Source: an uncultured Bacteroidales bacterium (lineage in GTDB: Bacteria; Bacteroidota; Bacteroidia; Bacteroidales; Paludibacteraceae). Taken from it: a stretch of 64,000 bases of DNA. This document shows positions 50,292-59,197 of this stretch, one piece after another; positions within the stretch are counted from its first letter, which is position 1, and every line of letters starts with the position of its first letter. The position numbers and the translations under genes are program-made. Location: positions 62,001 to 126,000 of the forward strand of contig CALUNA010000001.1 in the NCBI GenBank assembly GCA_944321895.1, given 5' to 3'. The notes beneath the pieces are model-generated. The model was not told the origin of the DNA, searched no databases, and saw only the letters and a program-made list of their open reading frames with translations.

Positions 50292-52604
50292 ATGGACTTC
50301 AAGTCTTTCCTGAAATTCATGAGCAGGAATAAATTCTATACGGCGATAAATATTTTCGGATTTTCTGTGTCGCTTATGTTTGTTATCCTGATTGCCGTTT
50401 ATGCGGAGCGGGAACTGAATATAGACAAACGGCAGGCAAACGGGGACAGGATTGCTGTATTGGCTAATGAGGAAAGTATGGGTACTGCCGTTCCTGTGGC
50501 GTATTGGTTGGAAGAACGCTATCCGGAAATAGAAAAAGTGTGTCCTGCTATTTTTGATCGGGGCGAACAACAAATTACATTCAATGACAAGAAATATGTT
50601 GCGAAAACAGCTTATGTGGATTCCACTTTTTTTGAGATATTTTCTTTTGAGCTTTTGGATGGCGGCAGGGAACAAGCCTTGCAGGAAAGTTATGGCGCTG
50701 TTATTTCCGAAAGTTTCGCGCATAAGTTGTTCGGGAATGAAAATCCCATGGGCAGATGCCTGGATATAAGCGATTCCACCACTGTAACCATTACGGGTGT
50801 CATGCGTGATATCGACCGTTCGGTAATTCCTTATGTCGATGTGTTGCTACGCATCGAGAGGGTGGTCGAGTTCAATCCTTCGCTTTCCAGGGATAATGCG
50901 GGCAATGCAGGTTCTTGCGTGGCGTTCATACTTCAGAAACCGGGGGCGGATTTGAGCGTGAGGGCTGGTGAAATGCTGGAATTTTTCAAAGAGCGATTCT
51001 GGGTTTATAAAATGGATTTTCTGCATGATGTCAGGATTTTGCCTTTTTCCGAGATTTATTTCAGCGAATTGTACAAAACGGGCATGGAAGGAGGCGACCG
51101 CCGCTTCGTGCTTGTGTTGCTGTCTGTCGGCATACTTGTATTGCTTTTTGCCATAATCAATTACATAAACCTCACTTCCGCCCAGGCAGGGCAACGTGCC
51201 AAGGAAATGGCCATGCGCAGGTTGCTCGGTTCGTCGCGCGAATCATTGCTTTTCCGGCTTATTGCGGAAACAACCTTGATGACTTTGATTTCGTTTGTCA
51301 TAGGGATGTTGCTGGCGCAGTTCGCATTGCCTTATGCCTGCAACTTGTTGCAGGTTCGTTTCACCTTGGCGACGCTTGTTTCACCTGCGTGGTTTGTTGC
51401 CATTCTGCTGTTGATTTTGCTTGTCGGGGGCTTGTCCGGCTTGTTGCCCGCCTTGCTGATTTCGTCAGTCAAGCCCATTGATGTGGTGCGCGGGACTTTC
51501 CGGCGCCAGACCAAAATGGTTTTCAGCAAAGTTTTTATCGTTTTCCAGAATGTGATAACCATAGTCATGATAGCGGCTTCGCTGACGATGTATTTGCAAA
51601 TCAATCATTTGATTAAAGCCCCGTTGGGTTACAACACGGCCAACATCATTGAGGCGGATAATGTTTTCCGTTCGCACAATGAGATGGCAATGGCGGAAGA
51701 TATGTTGCGCCAACTGCCTTGCGTCAAGGAAATTGGTCGGACAGACGGCACTCCATCGAGCCGCACCAATAACCTTAGCGGCACATACGAGGGCAAATCC
51801 CTCAGTTTCCAACAGATGGTGGTGGACAGCGCGGCGTTCCGGATTTTCGGGCTGCAAATCAAGCGGGACAACCATGTGGCAGCATCTTCCGGCGGATGGT
51901 ATCTGAACGAACTGGCGTTCAAACAAATGGAGCTTCCGGAGGATACTGTTACATTCAAGTTGTATGACACCGCAGTTCCGATTCTTGGTGTGTTGAAAGA
52001 TTTCCACTTGTGGAATATTTCCCGCGATAATTCCCCATTAATGTTGCGCTTCCGCAATGATTCCGAATGGTGGCCCTGGAACTACATTATCGAGGTTCAG
52101 GGCAATCCGGCAGAGGCTTATGATGCCGTGCGCAAAGTGTTTGAGGAGGTTTCCGGCCTGCCGTTTGAGGGACAATATATCGATGATGGCATACAAAAGC
52201 ATTTTGAAACGCAGATTCGTATGTCGGTAATTGTGTCGATTTTTGCTGCCATCGCAGTCTTGATTTCGCTGCTTGGGATGGTGGCCATGGCCACATACTT
52301 TAACCGGCAGAGGGCACGGGAAATGGCAGTGCGCAAAATTTTCGGTTCGGATAATTTCGGTGTACTTAACCGGCTTGTAGGTACTTTCCTTTCTTATGTG
52401 GGAATTGCATTTGTGATAGCCGTACCATTGATATGGTATTTTATGAATGGTTGGCTGTCGGATTATTCGTATCGTATTTCGCTCAGCCCGTTGATTTTCA
52501 TTGCCGCCGGATTGTTCTGCCTGTTGATTGCATTACTTGCGGTATTTTTCCAGAGTTGGCGCGCTGCTAACGTGAATCCGGTGGAACACCTGAAAGCGGA
52601 ATGA
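50292..52604 (+). CDS. Double MacB/FtsX-type ABC permease (fourth of five)
   Basis: 770 residues from MDFKSFLKFMSRNKFYTAIN, which aligns with the start of permeases two and three; ATGs at 50277 and 50280 would add five or four residues and cannot be excluded. Same layout: N-terminal segment (18-38), periplasmic domain, central segments (LVLLSVGILVLLFAIINYIN; TLMTLISFVIGMLLAQFALP; PAWFVAILLLILLVGGLSGL; VFQNVITIVMIAASLTMYLQ), second periplasmic domain, C-terminal segments (MSVIVSIFAAIAVLISLLGM; FLSYVGIAFVIAVPLIWYFM; PLIFIAAGLFCLLIALLAVF). The coupling segments are KEMAMRRLLGSSRESLLFRL and REMAVRKIFGSDNFGVLNRL; ends NVNPVEHLKAE. Gap of 127 bases from the ATPase gene, filled by a hairpin. Confidence 0.9.
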   Translation: MDFKSFLKFMSRNKFYTAINIFGFSVSLMFVILIAVYAERELNIDKRQANGDRIAVLANEESMGTAVPVAYWLEERYPEIEKVCPAIFDRGEQQITFNDKKYVAKTAYVDSTFFEIFSFELLDGGREQALQESYGAVISESFAHKLFGNENPMGRCLDISDSTTVTITGVMRDIDRSVIPYVDVLLRIERVVEFNPSLSRDNAGNAGSCVAFILQKPGADLSVRAGEMLEFFKERFWVYKMDFLHDVRILPFSEIYFSELYKTGMEGGDRRFVLVLLSVGILVLLFAIINYINLTSAQAGQRAKEMAMRRLLGSSRESLLFRLIAETTLMTLISFVIGMLLAQFALPYACNLLQVRFTLATLVSPAWFVAILLLILLVGGLSGLLPALLISSVKPIDVVRGTFRRQTKMVFSKVFIVFQNVITIVMIAASLTMYLQINHLIKAPLGYNTANIIEADNVFRSHNEMAMAEDMLRQLPCVKEIGRTDGTPSSRTNNLSGTYEGKSLSFQQMVVDSAAFRIFGLQIKRDNHVAASSGGWYLNELAFKQMELPEDTVTFKLYDTAVPILGVLKDFHLWNISRDNSPLMLRFRNDSEWWPWNYIIEVQGNPAEAYDAVRKVFEEVSGLPFEGQYIDDGIQKHFETQIRMSVIVSIFAAIAVLISLLGMVAMATYFNRQRAREMAVRKIFGSDNFGVLNRLVGTFLSYVGIAFVIAVPLIWYFMNGWLSDYSYRISLSPLIFIAAGLFCLLIALLAVFFQSWRAANVNPVEHLKAE

Positions 52605-52648
52605 CAATGGCGGAATAAACAAGCATATTTATCCAATTTATCTTGACA

Positions 52649-54949
52649 ATGAACATTTTACGAAATATTTTTGTCCTTTTCCGGCGTTACGGAAGCGCCA
52701 TGTTCCTGAACATGGCCGGCCTGGTGCTGGCGTTTTGTGCTTTTGTGTTGATAATGAGTCGGGTGCAGTACGAAAACAGTTTTGACAAGTTTCATCCGGC
52801 GCATGAGAATATTTTCCGGGTAGACCAGTCTGACAACACCGTGTTCCGCTCCATATTTCCTCCGGGTTTTGCTGAAGCGGTTATCCGTTCGTCGCCGCAC
52901 ATTGAGGCGGGTACGGTCTATTGCCCTTTTGTAGGCCAGGAATACATGCTTGTCAAGGACAGTTTGGGGCAGAAACACGGTTTCAAGTTTGAGGTCAATC
53001 TTGTCAGCGAAGGTTTCTTCGATGTGTTTGGCATGGAGCTGGTCGAGGGTAGCCGCGATGCCTTGTCCTCGCCCGATTGTTTGGTTTTGCCGGAAAGCAC
53101 GGCGCGGAAAATGTTCGGCAACGAAGCAGCCATCGGCAAAAGCATTGAGATTGCCTCCGCTTCCGGTTTTCTGAACGAGACGGACTGGAAAGTTGGTGCG
53201 GTTTACAAGGATTTGCCGGAAAATTCGCAAATCCGGAACAATGTGTTCGCGCCTCTGCCCGATTTCTTCCTGCAAAATTTCAGGGCAAGCAATTTCCTGT
53301 GCTACTTGCGTTTGGACGACAAAGCCAATGCGTCTGCCGTGGCTGCCGGTTTCAACGCGGTTTTTGATTTTGAGGCACATCCGTGGCTGTCTGATATAGA
53401 ACTTGTGCCGCTGGAAGATGTGTATTTTATGGAGGAAAATTCCGACGGGAATATTTTCCGCAACGGGAGCCGCTCCCAAATGTTGATTCTCGTTGCCATT
53501 GCGGTGCTGATTCTGCTGACGGGCACGTTCAATTTCACCAATTTCTATACGGCCATGGTTCCCGTGCGGCTCAGGAGCATTAACACGCGGAAAGTGTTCG
53601 GTGCTTCGGTGTTGCGTCTGCGCCTCGAACTGATTGCGGAAACGGTGCTGCTGAGCCTTTTCGCGTGCGCGTTGTCATGGTTGGTGTTGTGCCTCGGATT
53701 TTCTGTTGCTGCAGATGCAAGGCTGATACTGTTTTGTCTGGCCGTGGCTGTCTTGAGCGGATTGCTGGCTGGCGTTTACCCCGGAATTTATGCCACATCG
53801 TTCCAGCCGGCTTTGGTGCTGAAAGGCAATTACGGGCTGACGTCGGCGGGCAAGCGGCTCAAAAACGTACTCTTGGGTGTCCAGTATGCCGTTTCGGGTG
53901 CGTTGCTGGTGTTTGTGGCTGTCATTTTTCTGCAAAACAGGCTTTTAAGCAGATACAACACAGGTTTTGACAAAGACCGGATTGCCGTCGTGGAGCTGAC
54001 ACCGGACATGATTGCCGACAAAGGCGAATGGCTCCGGCAGGAACTGCGGCAATTCAGCGAGGTCGAAGATGTGGCCTATGCCATGGAAATGGTCGGCGGC
54101 AAAGATACGTATTGCACGGAAGGTATTGACTGGCAGGGAAATACTTTATCTACTTATTGGATTTACTGTTCCAATAATTTTCTGGATGTCATGGGCATTG
54201 ATGTGGTTGATGGACAGAATTTTACTGAGAGCGAAAATCCGGGCATCATCATGAGCATGAGCGCCAGGCGCGATTATGGCATCAGGACCGGGAAACTGCC
54301 GGACAAACAGGTTGATGTGATTGGTTTCACGGAAGATGTGCGTTTTTCTTCCTTGCGGAAAGACAATGTGCCGATATGTTTTGTACCTGTCCCGATAGGA
54401 AATGGTTATTTTTCGGTGGCCTACATCAGGCTGAAAGCCGGTTTTGATGCCATGATGGCGGTATCGCATATTTCCGAAACCATTGCGGGGATTGACCCAG
54501 CTTTCCCTTTTGAGGTTCGTTTTTACGATGGCATTTTGGATGATTTGTATCGTAAGGAACTGGATTTCAGGAATGTGATATTTCTGTTCTCGTTGCTTGC
54601 CGTTGTGCTTTCGCTGACCGGCATTTTCGCCATGGTCATGTTCGACACGCAATACAAGCGCAGGGAAATAGCTGTTCGGAAAGTGTTTGGGGCTTCCGTT
54701 GCCGATATTGTCGGCCGGGGCAACAAGGCTTATGTCTTGATGGCGACTGTCAGTTTTCTGGTGTCCGCTCCGCTGGCCTGGTGGACGGCTAATGTCTGGC
54801 TCGAAACGTTTACGGTGCGGATTCATGTCGCCTGGTGGATTTTCCTGTCGGTTTTTGTGCTTCTTTTGCTGCTTACGGTTGCAGTGGTTACGTTGCGTTT
54901 TTTCAAGGCAGCTTCCGCTCTTCCGGAAAATGGTCTGCGATGTGAATAA
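52649..54949 (+). CDS. Double MacB/FtsX-type ABC permease (fifth of five)
   Basis: 766 residues from MNILRNIFVLFRRYGSAMFL; a TTG two codons upstream is less likely. Layout as the others: N-terminal segment (18-37), periplasmic domain, central segments (LILVAIAVLILLTGTFNFTN; VLLSLFACALSWLVLCLGFS; ILFCLAVAVLSGLLAGVYPG; VQYAVSGALLVFVAVIFLQN), second periplasmic domain, C-terminal segments (VIFLFSLLAVVLSLTGIFAM; YVLMATVSFLVSAPLAWWTA; VAWWIFLSVFVLLLLLTVAV). Coupling segments SINTRKVFGASVLRLRLELI and REIAVRKVFGASVADIVG resemble permease one more than two to four, so the five fall into two subtypes. The usual NPV...LK ending is altered to ALPENGLRCE. Last gene of the co-directional run; 44 bases after permease four. 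Confidence 0.9.
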   Translation: MNILRNIFVLFRRYGSAMFLNMAGLVLAFCAFVLIMSRVQYENSFDKFHPAHENIFRVDQSDNTVFRSIFPPGFAEAVIRSSPHIEAGTVYCPFVGQEYMLVKDSLGQKHGFKFEVNLVSEGFFDVFGMELVEGSRDALSSPDCLVLPESTARKMFGNEAAIGKSIEIASASGFLNETDWKVGAVYKDLPENSQIRNNVFAPLPDFFLQNFRASNFLCYLRLDDKANASAVAAGFNAVFDFEAHPWLSDIELVPLEDVYFMEENSDGNIFRNGSRSQMLILVAIAVLILLTGTFNFTNFYTAMVPVRLRSINTRKVFGASVLRLRLELIAETVLLSLFACALSWLVLCLGFSVAADARLILFCLAVAVLSGLLAGVYPGIYATSFQPALVLKGNYGLTSAGKRLKNVLLGVQYAVSGALLVFVAVIFLQNRLLSRYNTGFDKDRIAVVELTPDMIADKGEWLRQELRQFSEVEDVAYAMEMVGGKDTYCTEGIDWQGNTLSTYWIYCSNNFLDVMGIDVVDGQNFTESENPGIIMSMSARRDYGIRTGKLPDKQVDVIGFTEDVRFSSLRKDNVPICFVPVPIGNGYFSVAYIRLKAGFDAMMAVSHISETIAGIDPAFPFEVRFYDGILDDLYRKELDFRNVIFLFSLLAVVLSLTGIFAMVMFDTQYKRREIAVRKVFGASVADIVGRGNKAYVLMATVSFLVSAPLAWWTANVWLETFTVRIHVAWWIFLSVFVLLLLLTVAVVTLRFFKAASALPENGLRCE

Positions 54950-55045
54950 ACAGAGCTTCATGTTTGTTTGTGGAGATGCAGGCTCCGTGTCTTTAATTCT
55001 TGTGGAATACGGATGGCGGAACGGGTAATGTTTTTTTGTGCGGGA

Positions 55046-55077
55046 TTTGCGTACTAAGAAATAAGAATATACCTTTG
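55046..55077 (+). promoter_or_regulatory. Promoter of the DUF3078 gene
   Basis: TTTG (55046-55049), a 20-base spacer and TACCTTTG (55070-55077). The gene is thus separable from the export operon. Expected leader about 30 nt. Confidence 0.65.
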
Positions 55078-55114
55078 CAGAGTGAAAAAAGAGAAAATTT
55101 TAACAAACTGAAGT

Positions 55115-56245
55115 ATGAATAAAGCAACGTTATTTCTGGCATTGTTATTTTTGGCAATAATGCCTTGCCTGGCTCAGGATGTGGATAAGGAACTTGTTGC
55201 AAAACAGGCGGAAGAAGCAAAAAAGGCAGCAGATGCGCTTAAACAGGTAGACACTGGCGACAAGAATTGGAAATTCTCCGGCGTAGTAGGTACGAATGCA
55301 GCCGCAACAGGCATGGTCAACTGGGCCGCAGGCGGAAAAAACAATGTCAACGGACTGGCCTTTGCAAGGTTACGTCTTTTGTGGAGCAAGGGAAGTTTTG
55401 CTTGGGATACAAACCTGGATACGGAATACGGACTTACCTGGATAGACCAGGATGAAGACCCCCTGCAAAAATCGAGCGACAAGATAAATCTCTCAACCAA
55501 ATTTGGATGGGAGTTTAAAAAATCGTGGTATCTCACGGTATTGGGTGCGTTTCAGTCACAGTATGCCATGGGCTACGAATATCTAACCGGATACAATCCG
55601 GTCATATCCAAATGGCTGGCTCCTTCCTATACGGACTTTTCCATCGGTATTGATTGGAAACCGAATACGATTTTTTCCGTATACATTTCTCCTGTAGCAG
55701 GAAGAATTACAACTGCCTATGTGTCGGATAAATTTAATGAAAATTATAAGGAAACATATAACCGCATACAGCAGGAACTTGATCCGGCTGTCGAATGGGT
55801 GGACTATGATTTGAGGCAGGCCCTGCAGGAAAAATACGGGACTTATGTCTATAACGGCGATGCTACCGCGAAAGAATATCGGAATGCCCGTGCCGAATTC
55901 GGATTCACGTTCAAGGGAACCGTCAATTACAAGTATGAAGACTTTACCGTCATGACAACGTTGGGGCTATTCACGCCCTATGCATGGGACAAACGGGAAG
56001 TAAACGACCCGGGATCGTATTTCAAGTACAGGGATAACAACCGGCGTTTCGGCAATTTTGATGTGGATTGGGATGTGGCGATTTCCTATCAGTTGTTCCA
56101 GATGCTCAATGTTACCTTGTCAACAAGCCTCAAATACTATAACGGCCTGCTCATAGACAAAACAAACACGGAGGGGATTACAACATCGGCGGAAAGGGTA
56201 CAGTTCAAGTCTGTGCTTGGACTGGGCATAGGTTATACCTTTTGA
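55115..56245 (+). CDS. DUF3078 outer-membrane protein
   Basis: 376 residues. The signal peptide MNKATLFLALLFLAIMPCLA is followed by a short helix rich in A, K and E (KELVAKQAEEAKKAADALKQ), then a beta-barrel-like region with alternating residues and the family signature WKFSGVVGTNAAATGMVNWA, AFARLRLLWSKGSFAWDTNL, DKINLSTKFGWEFKKSWYLT. It ends in an aromatic residue (LGLGIGYTF), typical of outer-membrane beta barrels recognised by BamA. DUF3078 is a Bacteroidota family without known function. It lies between the export operon and the two-component genes, has its own promoter and a terminator behind it. A link to the export system is positional only. Confidence 0.85.
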   Translation: MNKATLFLALLFLAIMPCLAQDVDKELVAKQAEEAKKAADALKQVDTGDKNWKFSGVVGTNAAATGMVNWAAGGKNNVNGLAFARLRLLWSKGSFAWDTNLDTEYGLTWIDQDEDPLQKSSDKINLSTKFGWEFKKSWYLTVLGAFQSQYAMGYEYLTGYNPVISKWLAPSYTDFSIGIDWKPNTIFSVYISPVAGRITTAYVSDKFNENYKETYNRIQQELDPAVEWVDYDLRQALQEKYGTYVYNGDATAKEYRNARAEFGFTFKGTVNYKYEDFTVMTTLGLFTPYAWDKREVNDPGSYFKYRDNNRRFGNFDVDWDVAISYQLFQMLNVTLSTSLKYYNGLLIDKTNTEGITTSAERVQFKSVLGLGIGYTF

Positions 56246-56279
56246 AAACGGAAAACCGCTGTTGAAGGCAAAATCATTT

Positions 56280-56318
56280 ACGGGATTTGTCCGGCAAGGA
56301 CAGTCCCGTTTTTTTTTG
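56280..56318 (+). terminator. Intrinsic terminator after the DUF3078 gene
   Basis: Stem ACGGGA...TCCCGT with inner TGTCC/GGACA pairs and a small bulge, followed by nine T. It lies 34 bases after the stop codon. Confidence 0.85.
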
Positions 56319-56390
56319 TCGTGAGGAATATGCCGGCCATCCTCTGGCAGATTCAGTTTCGGCCGTAACCCGCAAGGCTTTCGGAAAGGA

Positions 56391-56421
56391 TTTGCGGAGT
56401 GAATAAAATCCAGTATTTTTG
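56391..56421 (+). promoter_or_regulatory. Promoter of the two-component operon
   Basis: TTTG (56391-56394), 19 bases, TATTTTTG (56414-56421). Transcription should start near 56428, only 5-14 bases before the two candidate start codons (56433 and 56442), so the message is nearly leaderless. Confidence 0.6.
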
Positions 56422-56432
56422 CATGGCTTATT

Positions 56433-57806
56433 ATGTTTGCAATGAAAAAATCAGGAAAAGTGTTGGTGGTGGATGACAATGCCGGAATCCGTTCCGCATT
56501 GAAAATCCTGTTGCCGGTCTATTTTGAAGAAGTGGAACTGTTGTCTTCGCCGGTTGAACTTATGTCGAAGATGGCGTCGTTCCGTCCCGATGTTGTGTTG
56601 CTGGACATGAATTTTGAACGGAATATCAATACAGGGAACGAAGGCTTGTTCTGGCTTTCCGAACTGAAAAAGAATTTCAAGGATACGCCGGTTGTGTTGT
56701 TTACGGCCTATGCGGATGTTTCTTTGGCCGTGGAAGGCATGAAGCGCGGTGCCTTCGATTTTATTGTCAAGCCGTGGGAAAACGAAAAACTGTTGCAGGT
56801 GCTTGGCGATGCTTGCCGGCAGCACAAGGCAGACATGAATTCCAGGGAGGTGTCATGGAAACAGCCGTGGGAAAACGTCATGCGCTGGGGACATGGACCA
56901 GCCATGCTTTCTGTGCGGAGGATGGTGGAAAAAGTCGCTCCCACGGATGCCAATGTGCTGATAACCGGCGAAAACGGTACGGGAAAAGACTTGCTGGCAG
57001 CGGAAATACACCGTTTGTCGGGCAGGTCGGCACGACCCATGGTGTGCGTTGATTTGGGTGCCGTGACTGAGACCTTGTTCGAAAGCGAACTCTTTGGGCA
57101 TGTCAGGGGAGCGTTCACCGATGCGAAAACCGATCATGCAGGCAAGTTCGAACAGGCAAACGGCGGTACGCTTTTTCTGGACGAAATAGGGAATATCCCG
57201 TTGCATTTGCAGGCCAAGTTGTTGCGGGTGTTGCAAAACAGGGCTGTCATGCCTGTTGGTGGTTCCAGACTTGTACCGGTTGATATACGGCTGATTTGTG
57301 CAACGAATATGGATTTGGCGAAAATGGTCGGCGAGGGTACCTTCCGCGAAGACTTGTATTACCGCGTAAATACCATGCAAATCCATTTGCCGCCGTTGCG
57401 CGAAAGGCCTGATGAAATATTGCCTCTTGCGGAAATGTTCCTGAAGGAATTTTCCAAAACTTATCATCGGCAGGTCAACAGTTTTAGTCCGAAGGCAACA
57501 GAAGCCATGTTGCAAAACAAATGGAACGGCAATATCAGGGAGTTGCGCAATACGATTGAAAAGGCGGTTATCGTTTCCGATGGTGAAGTGCTTACGGAAA
57601 ATGACCTTGCTTTTTCGGAAAGCAGTCTGTATCAGTATCAGGAAAATGATGCCGGGAATGTAACGGGCGAAACGCTGGACATGGTAGAGGAAAAGGCCAT
57701 ACGGGCCGCCATGCGTCAGTATAACGGCAATTTGTCGGCCGTGGCCAGATCATTGAATATCAGCCGGCCGACCTTGTACAGCAAATTGAAAAAATACAAT
57801 ATCTGA
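56433..57806 (+). CDS. Sigma-54-dependent response regulator (NtrC family)
   Basis: 457 residues. Receiver domain (8-125) with acidic pair VVDDN and phospho-acceptor Asp58 (VVLLDMNFE), Thr91 (LFTAYAD) and Lys113 (IVKPWE). AAA+ domain (about 150-385): Walker A GENGTGKD (179-186), sigma-54-contacting loop GAFTDA (226-231, where most relatives have GAFTGA), Walker B LFLDEIG (247-253), arginine region REDLYYRVNTMQIHLPPLRE. The C-terminal Fis-type helix-turn-helix is AIRAAMRQYNGNLSAVARSL then NISRPTLYSKLKKY. It activates sigma-54 promoters when phosphorylated by the kinase encoded 8 bases downstream. Such pairs often sit beside MacB-type export operons in Bacteroidota, so the upstream operon is a likely target. 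MKKSGKVL at 56442 is an alternative start. Confidence 0.93.
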   Translation: MFAMKKSGKVLVVDDNAGIRSALKILLPVYFEEVELLSSPVELMSKMASFRPDVVLLDMNFERNINTGNEGLFWLSELKKNFKDTPVVLFTAYADVSLAVEGMKRGAFDFIVKPWENEKLLQVLGDACRQHKADMNSREVSWKQPWENVMRWGHGPAMLSVRRMVEKVAPTDANVLITGENGTGKDLLAAEIHRLSGRSARPMVCVDLGAVTETLFESELFGHVRGAFTDAKTDHAGKFEQANGGTLFLDEIGNIPLHLQAKLLRVLQNRAVMPVGGSRLVPVDIRLICATNMDLAKMVGEGTFREDLYYRVNTMQIHLPPLRERPDEILPLAEMFLKEFSKTYHRQVNSFSPKATEAMLQNKWNGNIRELRNTIEKAVIVSDGEVLTENDLAFSESSLYQYQENDAGNVTGETLDMVEEKAIRAAMRQYNGNLSAVARSLNISRPTLYSKLKKYNI

Positions 57807-57814
57807 TAGTTGCC

Positions 57815-59065
57815 ATGGATGATATGGTTTTAATGCTCGTATGCCTGGCTTTGCTTGTTGTGGTGGCATTGCTGTCCGGATGGTTCTTTTCGTACAGGAT
57901 ACGCCGGAAAGTTTCATACATGCTTGATGCACTGGAAGACAATGAAACAAATTTCCGGTTTCGGGAAGACCGTTTCATAGACCGCCGCATCAACAGGACC
58001 CTGAACCGGATGAAGCGGATTTTCGACAAGGAACAGGCTGAACTCCGGGAACACGAAGTTTATTACGGCATTATGCTGGACAGCGTCAAAACGGGCATTG
58101 TGGTAGTCGATGATGACAAGGGGCACGTGGCTTACTCCAACATTGCCGCACTCGAATTGTTGGGAATTTCTTCCTTGGTAAATCTCCGGCAGCTGAACAT
58201 TATCAGCTCTTCACTGACGGAAGCTTTTTTCCGCGTGACGCAAGGACATGAGGAAAAAGCAAATTTTATCAACGAAGTTTCCCAGAAAGCCATTTCGCTT
58301 ACCTCATCGGAAGCAACCATCGGACGCAAGAAGGTGAAAATCATTGCGTTCAATGACATCAGCAGCGAAATGGAAGAAACCGAAGCCGATTCCTGGTCAA
58401 GGCTGATCCGCGTCATTACGCACGAAATCATGAACATGGTCACGCCGATTGCTTCATTGAGCGATGCTTTGGCCGATTACGCCTCCAGACATACGGCGGC
58501 AGAACTGCTTTCATCCGGCCAAAAAGGAGAATTGGATTTCAAAGACGGCCTGAAAACAATAGCTTCTTCGTCAAAAGGGCTGATTAAGTTTGTCGATTCC
58601 TACCGCAGCCTTACGCATCTGCCTGTACCGCAGAAAAAGGTGCTCTACCTGAAAGACATCGTTGACCGCGTGTTCAAACTGAGTAACCGGCAAATGCTTA
58701 CTGCAGGCGTGTCCTGTTCCTATGAAGAAAATCCGGCAGGCATCATGATTTATGCCGATGAAGATTTGATATCACAGATTCTGGTCAATATGCTGAAAAA
58801 TGCCGTGCAGGCCCAGGCAACGGCCATAAAAATCTCTGCCCGGGTTGATGTGGCCGACAGTGTCATTGTGGACATAGCCAACAACGGCCGGCCTATTCCC
58901 AGGGAAAACTGCGAGGAAATATTTGTTCCCTTCTTTACAACCAAGCCGACCGGTTCCGGCATAGGACTGAATATATCCCGACAGATAATGCGTCGGCACA
59001 ACGGTGGTCTGATTCTTTCCAAAAGCACGGAAAATGAAACCGTTTTTTCACTGATATTCAGATAA
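57815..59065 (+). CDS. NtrB/NtrY-like sensor histidine kinase
   Basis: 416 residues. One N-terminal membrane segment (about 5-24, LMLVCLALLVVVALLSGWFF) without a periplasmic domain, then a charged linker and a PAS domain (about 80-180: GIMLDSVKTGIVVVDDDKGH, YSNIAALELLG). The dimerisation box has His203 in ITHEIMNMVTPIASLSDALA. The ATPase domain has N-box ILVNMLKNAVQA, G1 VDIANNGRPIP, F-box IFVPFFTTKPTGSGIGLNIS. The lack of a periplasmic sensor suggests that it senses through the membrane, the PAS domain or a partner such as an ABC permease. It is co-transcribed with the response regulator (8-base gap). Confidence 0.92.
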   Translation: MDDMVLMLVCLALLVVVALLSGWFFSYRIRRKVSYMLDALEDNETNFRFREDRFIDRRINRTLNRMKRIFDKEQAELREHEVYYGIMLDSVKTGIVVVDDDKGHVAYSNIAALELLGISSLVNLRQLNIISSSLTEAFFRVTQGHEEKANFINEVSQKAISLTSSEATIGRKKVKIIAFNDISSEMEETEADSWSRLIRVITHEIMNMVTPIASLSDALADYASRHTAAELLSSGQKGELDFKDGLKTIASSSKGLIKFVDSYRSLTHLPVPQKKVLYLKDIVDRVFKLSNRQMLTAGVSCSYEENPAGIMIYADEDLISQILVNMLKNAVQAQATAIKISARVDVADSVIVDIANNGRPIPRENCEEIFVPFFTTKPTGSGIGLNISRQIMRRHNGGLILSKSTENETVFSLIFR

Positions 59066-59177
59066 TACGTTGCAGCAGGCCATTGGCTGGCATATGCGGA
59101 ATACAATAATTTTACCTCGAATTTCTAAAAACATTTTATATTCTGTTGCCTGATTTCCTTAACCTGTTGTTTTTTCG

Positions 59178-59185
59178 TATCTTTG
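59178..59185 (+). promoter_or_regulatory. -7 box for the porin-like gene
   Basis: TATCTTTG matches TAnnTTTG. The in-frame TTG at 59183 is part of it, so the ATG at 59198 is the start. No well-spaced -33 TTG is visible. Confidence 0.5.
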
Positions 59186-59197
59186 CAGGCTATTTGT

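Noticed and set aside
59183-59197. TTG start for the porin-like gene
   Set aside because: The codon is part of the TATCTTTG promoter box, so it would not be transcribed.
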